Part shown: positions 1 through 5,294 of the stretch, in pieces
Position numbering within the stretch: position 1 is the stretch's first letter
Layout of the letters: every line of letters begins with the position of its first letter
DNA from: an uncultured Clostridium sp.
GTDB taxonomy: Bacteria; Bacillota_A; Clostridia; Lachnospirales; Lachnospiraceae
Assembly: GCA_947174825.1 (NCBI GenBank)
Contig: CAMWKN010000165.1
Location: 1 to 5,294 of the forward strand
DNA: 5,294 bases
Reading direction: 5' to 3'
Made by a program: the position numbers and the translations under genes
Notes under the pieces: model-generated
What the model saw: the letters and a program-made list of their open reading frames with translations, nothing else
Told to the model about the DNA's origin: nothing
The model's database searches: none

Positions 1-879
1 GTTTACAATTGGATTGTTGACCAAAGACATGCTGGCAATATGCTCCAGAATCCCTGCCATAAACTGATATCCCTCTTCACTAATTCCCCGTACACCAGAT
101 GCATCGGTAAAGATATTTTTTCCATCCTTACTCAATGAAAAGGTATAATGGGCACCGGAACCTTTCAAATGTTTCCGTGGTTTCGGCATAAAAGTAGCAT
201 GAACGCCATGACGCCTTGCCACTGTTTTTGCCACCAGTCTGGTGGTCATAATACTATCTGCCATGGTCAGAGCATCTCTGTACGCAATTTCCAATACATG
301 CTGGGCAGACTCATCTGAATGATAGGAGGATTCCACTTCAATATCCATATCTTCCAGATACAGAACCATATCACGACGGGTATTTTCTCCACCATCATTT
401 GGTCCCACATCAAAATAGCCGCCCCGTTCATTAGAATGATTGGTCGGCTCTCCATTATCGTCCAGATCAAACAGGAAAAACTCATGCTTAACACCTACAT
501 CAAACATGTATCCCATCTCTTTCGCCTCTGCGATCACTTTCTTCAAAATATAACGGCTGTCTCCTTCGAAGGGAGTACCATCCGGCTTTACCACATCACA
601 TAAAAAACGGGCCACCTTACCATTCTGTGGTCGCCACGGAAAAATAACAAAAGTATCAAGGTCCGGAACCAAAAACAGTTCCTCGTAACCAGTTCCACAA
701 AAACCGTCAATTGCGGCACAGTCAAAGCGACACCGTCCATCTAAAATCTTGTCAATCTGACTGACCGTCATTGCAATATTTTTCAAAGCACCGCTAATAT
801 CTGTAAACTGAAGACGGATAAATTCAATATCCTCCTCTTCAATCAGTTCCAGTATATCCTGTCTGGAATACTTCGCCAT
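1..879 (-). CDS. Glutamine synthetase family protein (GlnA-like) with degenerate active site, 3' part outside the window
   Basis: The first 293 residues are present and the frame runs open off the left edge; a typical GSI-alpha GlnA has about 440. The start is the ATG at 879 (MAKYSRQDILELI), 6 nt after AGGTG. Fold signatures of type I glutamine synthetase are clear: LQFTDISGALKN (23-34), the beta-grasp domain to about residue 105 with DTFVIFPWRP and GKVARF, DGTPFEGDSR, GYFDVGPNDGGENTRRD, VAKTVARRHGVHATFMPKP and GSGAH. GS normally makes glutamine from glutamate, ammonia and ATP using two or three metals held by conserved acidic residues. Here the usual GPEPEFF is GVKHEFF, so the first metal glutamate is K131 while E133 remains. 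HHEVAPGQHE is replaced by YHSDESAQHV, giving S188 and V195. NGSGMH is KGSGAH, with H244 kept. Normal glutamine synthesis is therefore doubtful, and a regulatory or altered role is inferred. Family membership is near certain; function is not. The last metal glutamate and the C-terminal active-site residues lie outside the window. Confidence 0.93.
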   Translation of the reverse strand, partial: MAKYSRQDILELIEEEDIEFIRLQFTDISGALKNIAMTVSQIDKILDGRCRFDCAAIDGFCGTGYEELFLVPDLDTFVIFPWRPQNGKVARFLCDVVKPDGTPFEGDSRYILKKVIAEAKEMGYMFDVGVKHEFFLFDLDDNGEPTNHSNERGGYFDVGPNDGGENTRRDMVLYLEDMDIEVESSYHSDESAQHVLEIAYRDALTMADSIMTTRLVAKTVARRHGVHATFMPKPRKHLKGSGAHYTFSLSKDGKNIFTDASGVRGISEEGYQFMAGILEHIASMSLVNNPIVN

Positions 880-885
880 AACAAA

Positions 886-896
886 CACCTACCTTT
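886..896 (-). promoter_or_regulatory. Ribosome binding site of the GS-like gene
   Basis: On the minus strand the leader reads AAAGGTAGGTG, then TTTGTT and ATG. AGGTG sits 6 nt before the ATG, and a second partial Shine-Dalgarno core (AAGG) lies just upstream. This is an AAGGAGGTG-like site interrupted by one T. It supports the start at 879, which also matches the canonical GlnA N-terminus MAKY. Confidence 0.7.
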
Positions 897-933
897 TCTA
901 TCACTTGACTAGGAATTTTTACGCATTCAATCT

Positions 934-962
934 ATTATACATAGAAACCCATGCACTGTCAA
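934..962 (-). promoter_or_regulatory. Consensus sigma-A promoter for the GS-like gene
   Basis: On the minus strand there is a perfect -35 hexamer TTGACA (962-957), a 17-bp spacer and a perfect -10 hexamer TATAAT (939-934). Transcription should start near 926-928, leaving a leader of roughly 48 nt before the ATG at 879. That is too short for a typical riboswitch, and no clear stem-loop is seen in it. The promoter lies directly after the gltD hairpins, so the GS-like gene can be expressed independently of gltBD. I saw no TnrA/GlnR palindrome (TGTNA-N7-TNACA) over it. Confidence 0.85.
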
Positions 963-1023
963 AATGTACAAGAAGAAACTCTGACTTCGACGATGCGTTC
1001 CACCCACATCGTCGAAGAGTTTC
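961..1023 (-). terminator. Long hairpin with T-rich tail after gltD, probable intrinsic terminator
   Basis: A perfect 11-bp inverted repeat, CTTCGACGATG (985-995) and its complement (1007-1017), is separated by an 11-nt loop. An outer 7-bp stem (GAAACTC at 975-981 with GAGTTTC at 1017-1023) extends it across a 4-nt bulge. In the gltBD transcript direction the stem is followed by TTTCTTCTTG, a discontinuous U-rich tract. It lies 30 bp past the gltD stop and its tail runs into the -35 box of the next promoter. Hairpin formation is well supported. The terminator role is inferred, because the U-tract is imperfect and the loop is large. Confidence 0.6.
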
Positions 1024-1025
1024 TA

Positions 1026-1044
1026 CGGTTCACAAAGTGAAACG
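1026..1044 (-). repeat. Small inverted repeat just after the gltD stop
   Basis: Two 8-nt arms (CGGTTCAC and GTGAAACG on the plus strand) flank an AAA loop, with 7 of 8 positions pairing. It lies 9 bp beyond the gltD stop codon and directly before the larger hairpin. It could stabilise the gltBD mRNA 3' end or form part of a tandem terminator. On the plus strand it is followed after 5 nt by a run of six T, but no plus-strand gene is present to terminate. It is weak on its own. Confidence 0.35.
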
Positions 1045-1053
1045 GTGGCTTTT

Positions 1054-2535
1054 TTAGTCCAAATTCGTATATCCCATCAAACTTTCGTCTACTTCTTTTG
1101 CCACCTGACGACCTTCCCGGATGCCCCATACAACCAGCGACTGACCTCTGTGCATATCTCCTGCCGTAAACACCTTATCTACGTTGGTACGATAATGCCC
1201 AGCCTCTGTTTCTACATTGGTACGTGCATCTAAGTTTACACCAAATGCCTTGGCAATGTAGCTCTCTGTTCCCAGAAATCCAGCAGCAATCAAGACATAA
1301 TCTGCCGGGATCTCAAACTCGCTGCCCGGAATTTCTGTCATATTCATCCGACCGGTTTTTGGATCCTTTTTTGGCTCTAACTTTACTAACTTAACTTTGG
1401 TCAGTTTTCCGCTTTTATCGGCAACAAACTCCTTGACTGTTGCCTGATAGATCCGGGGATCCTGCCCATAGACAGCAATGGCTTCCTCCTGCCCATAGTC
1501 GGTCTTGCAGACACGAGGCCACTCCGGCCATGGATTATTCACGGCACGTTCTTCCGGCAGTTTTGGCATCATCTCGATCTGTACAACAGATTTTGCTCCT
1601 TGGCGAATAGCCGTACCCACACAGTCATTTCCAGTATCACCGCCACCAATGACAACTACGTTCTTTCCCTTCGTATCTACCCATCCGTCTTTTTTTCCAG
1701 TCAGAACATGCTTCGTAGAGCGTGTGAGATAATCCACCGCAAAGTAGATCCCCTCAGCCTCTCTGCCTGGTGCCTTGATATCACGAGGATTAGAAGCACC
1801 ACAACACAGAATCACACTGTCATATTCCTTGAGGAGGGTAGATGCCTTGACATCTTTTCCAACATCTGTGTTGACCACAAAGTTTATTCCTTCCTCTTCC
1901 ATAATCTTCTGCTTACGGTCAATCACCCATTTCTCTAACTTCATATTAGGAATACCATACATCAGCAATCCTCCAATATGGTCATTCCGCTCATATACTG
2001 TCACATCATGACCACGGCGGTTTAACTGATCTGCCGCCGCCAAGCCGGAAGGTCCAGAGCCTACTACTGCAATCTTTTTTCCGGTACGGACTGCCGGTGG
2101 TTCTGCTTCCATCCACCCCTGCTGGTATCCGTTCTCTATGATATAGTTTTCATTTGCCTTACAGGTAACCGGAGAATCATTTAATCCACAGGTACATGCC
2201 GCTTCACACAGTGCCGGGCATACTCTGGAAGTAAACTCCGGAAAATTATTTGTCTGACGAAGCATCTGCAGCGCCTTCTTGTCATTTCCCAAATACAAAA
2301 GATCATTCCATTCCGGCACCAGATTATTCAAAGGACAGCCGGAAGCCATACCACCAATCATCATGCCGGACTGGCAAAACGGTACACCACAGTTCATACA
2401 GCGGGATGCCTGCTCTCTCCTGTCCTTCTCCCGCATCGGGGCATGAAACTCATCAAAATTTTTAATCCGTTTCTGTGGTTCTACCGCTGCGTTATCCTGC
2501 CTGTCATATTCCATAAATCCAGTTGGTTTTCCCAT
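1054..2535 (-). CDS. gltD: Glutamate synthase (NADPH) small subunit
   Basis: This is the beta subunit of GOGAT. It takes electrons from NADPH onto FAD and passes them through iron-sulfur clusters to the large subunit, which converts 2-oxoglutarate and glutamine into two glutamates. Numbered from the ATG (493 residues, normal length), the N-terminal Fe-S region has RCMNCGVPFC (C46, C49, C54), C67 in GCPLNNLVPEWND, and C106, C110, C114 in the FPEFTSRVCPALCEAAC segment. The FAD Rossmann motif VVGSGPSG is at 157-164. The NADPH Rossmann motif VIGGGDTGND is at 295-304. The C-terminal FAD motif TAGD is at 457-460, followed by a typical GIREGRQVA helix. The ATG at 2535 is preferred because GGAGG lies 7 nt upstream; an in-frame GTG immediately before it is only 4 nt from GGAGG. 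It lies 14 bp after gltB and is surely cotranscribed with it. Nothing is missing or broken. Confidence 0.97.
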   Translation of the reverse strand: MGKPTGFMEYDRQDNAAVEPQKRIKNFDEFHAPMREKDRREQASRCMNCGVPFCQSGMMIGGMASGCPLNNLVPEWNDLLYLGNDKKALQMLRQTNNFPEFTSRVCPALCEAACTCGLNDSPVTCKANENYIIENGYQQGWMEAEPPAVRTGKKIAVVGSGPSGLAAADQLNRRGHDVTVYERNDHIGGLLMYGIPNMKLEKWVIDRKQKIMEEEGINFVVNTDVGKDVKASTLLKEYDSVILCCGASNPRDIKAPGREAEGIYFAVDYLTRSTKHVLTGKKDGWVDTKGKNVVVIGGGDTGNDCVGTAIRQGAKSVVQIEMMPKLPEERAVNNPWPEWPRVCKTDYGQEEAIAVYGQDPRIYQATVKEFVADKSGKLTKVKLVKLEPKKDPKTGRMNMTEIPGSEFEIPADYVLIAAGFLGTESYIAKAFGVNLDARTNVETEAGHYRTNVDKVFTAGDMHRGQSLVVWGIREGRQVAKEVDESLMGYTNLD

Positions 2536-2542
2536 CACTCAT

Positions 2543-2550
2543 CCTCCTTT
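2543..2550 (-). promoter_or_regulatory. gltD ribosome binding site at the gltB stop
   Basis: The minus strand reads TAAAAGGAGGATGAGTGATG. The gltB stop TAA runs directly into AAAGGAGG, so ribosomes ending gltB stand on the gltD initiation region. This suggests translational coupling, which would suit subunits needed in equal amounts. The 7-nt spacing favours the ATG at 2535 over the GTG at 2538. Confidence 0.75.
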
Positions 2551-5294
2551 TACGCATTCTTGTGAGCATAGAACGCTTCTATCTGTGCTTGCTCATAACT
2601 CAGTCCACGCTCTTCCATCTGTGCAATCAACTGTAGCATTCTACTGTAGTCGTATGAAATAATCTTCTTAAATTTTGGAAGATATTCGCTGAAATGTTCC
2701 AATACCATTTTTCCTTTTTCGGATCCTGTGGCATCCACATGTTCCTCAATCATCTTCTTTAATTCAATAACGTCGTATTTGTCGGTAACGGTTTCAGAAG
2801 AAACCAACTCTTTATTTAACTTGAGGTAAAGATCACTATTCTCATCCAATACATAAGCAACTCCGCCGCTCATTCCTGCCGCAAAGTTTTTGCCGGTAGG
2901 TCCCAGAACAACCACACGACCACCTGTCATATATTCACAACCGTGATCGCCCACACCTTCTACTACCGCAGTAGCTCCAGAGTTACGAACACAGAAACGC
3001 TCTCCTGCAATTCCGTTGATAAATGCCTTACCGCTGGTTGCACCATAGAGTGAAACATTACCTGTGATAATATTATCCTCTGCCTTAAAGCCTGCACCTT
3101 CCGGTGGATAAACCACAATCTTACCTCCAGACAACCCCTTGCCCATGTAATCATTACAGTCTCCCACCAGTTCCAAGGTTAATCCCTGTGGTATAAAGGC
3201 TCCGAAGCTCTGTCCACCGCTTCCATGACATTCAATGGTAAAGGTATCTTCCCCTAAGCTATCATGAAACCGTCTGGTAATCTCTGATCCCAGTATCGTA
3301 CCCAGAGAACGGTTGATATTCGTAACATTGGTACTGATTCTGGTTTTCTCCCCACTTTCCAGCGCTTTCTTCAACTTCGGCAGAAAAACCTTCTCATCCA
3401 TGGTCTTTTCTAACTCAAAGTCGTATAGGTTCTTTGGATTAAACTTATTCTCCTTGCGCTCTCCTGCAAAGCTGGCATCAATAATCGCTTCCAAATCCAC
3501 CTGTCTGGCAGCGGTCTGTTCTTTGTCTTTTATCTTTAACAAATCCGTCCGTCCCACCAGATCATCTACTTTGCGAATGCCCAATGCGGCCATATATTCC
3601 CGTAATTCCTGTGCAATAAAACGCATAAAGTTTTCAACATATTCCGGTTTACCCATGAAACGCTTACGCAGTTCCGGATTCTGGGTAGCCACACCCACCG
3701 GACAGGTATCCAAATTGCAGACACGCATCATAACACATCCCATGGTTACCAGTGGTGCAGTAGCAAATCCAAATTCCTCCGCACCTAACAGGGCAGCCAC
3801 CAAAACATCTCGTCCTGTCATCAATTTACCATCAGTTTCTACCCGCACTCTGGAACGCAGACCATTCATAATTAAAGTCTGATGGGTTTCTGCCAGTCCC
3901 AGCTCCCATGGAAGTCCTGCATTATAAATGGAACTCCTTGGTGCGGCTCCGGTACCACCATCATGTCCGGAAATCAGGACAACAGCTGCTCCCGCCTTCG
4001 CTACACCTGCGGCCACCGTACCTACACCGGCTTCTGATACCAGTTTCACGGAAATTCGGGCATCTTTATTACTGTTCTTTAAGTCATAGATTAATTGTGC
4101 CAGATCCTCAATGGAATAAATATCATGATGCGGTGGCGGTGAAATCAGGCTGACACCCGGTGTAGAATGTCTGGTCTTTGCCACCCAAGGATATACCTTG
4201 CCACCTGGCAGATGTCCACCCTCTCCCGGCTTTGCACCCTGTGCCATCTTGATCTGGATTTCCTTGGCACTGACCAGATAACGAGAGGTTACACCGAAAC
4301 GACCGGATGCCACCTGCTTAATGGCAGAGGAGCGGTCATTTTCCTGCCCTGCGGTTTCTAAACGTTCCAGGCTCTCGCCACCCTCACCACTGTTGGATTT
4401 ACCGTGGAGATGATTCATGGCGATTGCCAAAGTTTCGTGCGCCTCTTGGGAAATAGACCCATAAGACATGGCACCAGTTTTGAAACGCTGTACAATTTCA
4501 TCCACACTCTCTACTTTATCAATATCAATTCCTTTTTTCGGGAATTTGAAGTCCAACATGCTTCGGAGAGTCATTTGATGCTCTTTCTCATCCACCGTTT
4601 TGGAATACTGCTTAAACATTTCGTAATTACCATTCCAGGTAGATTGCTGCAACAGATGAATGGTCTCCGGATTATATAAATGTTCTTCCTTATTACCTCT
4701 GGCTTTGTGCTGTCCCCGGTTTTCCAGGTTAAGATCCACATGCAGCCCCAACGGATCAAAGGCGCTGGAATGCAGATGATCTACCTGCTCCTGAATATCC
4801 TCCAAAGTAATCTTACCGGCTACACTAACCGTATCAGTGAAATATTTCTCCACCACATCCTGAGCAATACCAATTGCCTCAAAGATCTTGGAACCCTGAT
4901 AAGACTGTATGGTCGAAATACCCATCTTGGAAGCAATCTTGACAATACCATGCAAAACGGCAGCATCATAATCATTGACAGCGGCGTAATAATCTTTATC
5001 CAACATACCGTTATCAATCAGCTCTCCTATGGTAGCATGAGCCAGATATGGATTAATAGCACAGGCACCATATCCCAGCAGGGTTGCGAAATGATGCACT
5101 TCCCTCGGTTCCGCCGTTTCCAGAATCATGGCTACGCTGGTTCTCTTTTTGGTGGTAACCAGATGCTGCTGCATAGCGGATACCGCTAACAGAGATGGAA
5201 TTGCCACATGGTTCTCATCCACTCCACGGTCTGTCAGAATCAGGATATTTGTTCCTTCTCGATAAGCACGGGCAGCCTCCAGACACATACGGTC
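2550..5294 (-). CDS. gltB: Glutamate synthase large subunit, C-terminal part, 5' end outside the window
   Basis: This is the alpha subunit of GOGAT (called gltA in Bacillus), partner of the adjacent gltD. The 914 codons here begin inside the protein at DRMCLEAARAYREG; a full subunit has about 1,500 residues. The glutamine amidotransferase domain with its N-terminal catalytic cysteine, and the start of the central domain, therefore lie off the right edge. Fragment numbering follows. The rest of the central domain runs to about 200. The FMN-binding synthase domain (about 245-570) shows KTGAMSYGSIS, SGEGGE, QGAKPGEGGHLPG, SPPPHHDIYSIEDL, KLVSEAGVGT and SGHDGGTGAAP. The 3Fe-4S ligands are C520, C526 and C531 in CVMMRVCNLDTCPVGV (C-x5-C-x4-C). 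The GXGXG beta-helix domain (about 665-825) contains HGSGGQSFGAF, YMGKGLSGGKIVV and AAGMSGGVAYV. The tail after about 870 is charged and helical-looking. The frame is intact with no odd residues. The promoter is beyond the window. Confidence 0.98.
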   Translation of the reverse strand, partial: DRMCLEAARAYREGTNILILTDRGVDENHVAIPSLLAVSAMQQHLVTTKKRTSVAMILETAEPREVHHFATLLGYGACAINPYLAHATIGELIDNGMLDKDYYAAVNDYDAAVLHGIVKIASKMGISTIQSYQGSKIFEAIGIAQDVVEKYFTDTVSVAGKITLEDIQEQVDHLHSSAFDPLGLHVDLNLENRGQHKARGNKEEHLYNPETIHLLQQSTWNGNYEMFKQYSKTVDEKEHQMTLRSMLDFKFPKKGIDIDKVESVDEIVQRFKTGAMSYGSISQEAHETLAIAMNHLHGKSNSGEGGESLERLETAGQENDRSSAIKQVASGRFGVTSRYLVSAKEIQIKMAQGAKPGEGGHLPGGKVYPWVAKTRHSTPGVSLISPPPHHDIYSIEDLAQLIYDLKNSNKDARISVKLVSEAGVGTVAAGVAKAGAAVVLISGHDGGTGAAPRSSIYNAGLPWELGLAETHQTLIMNGLRSRVRVETDGKLMTGRDVLVAALLGAEEFGFATAPLVTMGCVMMRVCNLDTCPVGVATQNPELRKRFMGKPEYVENFMRFIAQELREYMAALGIRKVDDLVGRTDLLKIKDKEQTAARQVDLEAIIDASFAGERKENKFNPKNLYDFELEKTMDEKVFLPKLKKALESGEKTRISTNVTNINRSLGTILGSEITRRFHDSLGEDTFTIECHGSGGQSFGAFIPQGLTLELVGDCNDYMGKGLSGGKIVVYPPEGAGFKAEDNIITGNVSLYGATSGKAFINGIAGERFCVRNSGATAVVEGVGDHGCEYMTGGRVVVLGPTGKNFAAGMSGGVAYVLDENSDLYLKLNKELVSSETVTDKYDVIELKKMIEEHVDATGSEKGKMVLEHFSEYLPKFKKIISYDYSRMLQLIAQMEERGLSYEQAQIEAFYAHKNA

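Noticed and set aside
319..603. Plus-strand frame of 94 codons, and a minus-strand frame of 75 codons at 267-494
   Set aside because: Both overlap the GS-like coding frame, which carries clear family signatures across the same bases.
1..879. Reading the GS-like gene as a frameshifted or decayed pseudogene
   Set aside because: All 293 codons present are open, conserved motifs occur throughout in one frame, and there is a good RBS and a perfect promoter. Only the missing C-terminal part could change this.
1..879. Gamma-glutamylpolyamine or other active GS-family ligase
   Set aside because: Those enzymes keep the metal-binding glutamates that are replaced here. The N-terminus also resembles GSI-alpha GlnA rather than PuuA-type proteins. 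Not fully excluded without the C-terminus.
880..933. Riboswitch or antiterminator leader before the GS-like gene
   Set aside because: The predicted leader is only about 48 nt, with no clear stem-loop and no terminator. No ANTAR-type paired hairpins were seen in it.
880..1053. TnrA/GlnR operator near the promoter
   Set aside because: I looked for TGTNA-N7-TNACA. TGTAC near 969 and TGTAT near 942 fail at the fifth position and lack a matching half site.
3313..3882. 189-codon open frame on the plus strand inside gltB
   Set aside because: It is wholly antisense to the conserved FMN and 3Fe-4S region of gltB, shows no recognisable domain, and has no gene context. It is a shadow of the real gene.
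4680..5189. 169-codon open frame on the plus strand inside gltB
   Set aside because: It is antisense to the central domain of gltB, with low-complexity hydrophobic composition and no family signature.

Overview
The window is a nitrogen-assimilation locus read entirely from the minus strand. From right to left it holds the C-terminal two thirds of the glutamate synthase (GOGAT) large subunit (gltB, cut by the right edge), the complete small subunit (gltD), a 173-bp intergenic region, and the first 293 codons of a glutamine-synthetase-family gene (cut by the left edge). No mobile element, CRISPR array or structural RNA gene was seen. Open frames on the plus strand are antisense shadows of these genes. 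Strong AGGAGG-type ribosome binding sites, a sigma-A-type promoter, and a GSI-alpha (Bacillus/Clostridia) style GlnA N-terminus suggest a Firmicute, most likely a clostridial/Lachnospiraceae-like bacterium. That placement is inference from remembered family sequences, not a search.

Layout: gltB (2550-5294) and gltD (1054-2535) form a tight operon with 14 bp between them, and the gltD Shine-Dalgarno begins at the gltB stop codon. After gltD come a small hairpin (1026-1044) and a larger one with a T-rich 3' flank (975-1023). A textbook sigma-A promoter follows at once (TTGACA, 17 bp, TATAAT; 934-962) and drives the GS-like gene (start at 879). That gene therefore appears to be transcribed separately from gltBD, although it lies beside it.

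GltB and GltD look fully orthodox: FMN synthase domain, 3Fe-4S cysteines and GXGXG beta-helix in GltB; Fe-S cysteines and FAD and NADPH Rossmann motifs in GltD. The GS-like protein does not. It keeps the GlnA fold signatures and aligns almost without gaps to Bacillus GlnA from residue 1. However, three of the four metal-binding glutamates that can be checked in this window are replaced (E to K131, S188 and V195), as are the feedback/regulatory arginine 62 (G62), the DGSS loop (DCAA) and the asparagine of NGSGMH (KGSGAH). The frame is intact and the gene has an excellent promoter and RBS. It therefore looks like a selected GS pseudoenzyme, or a GS-fold protein with another activity, encoded next to GOGAT. 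This is the one strongly unusual item in the window.
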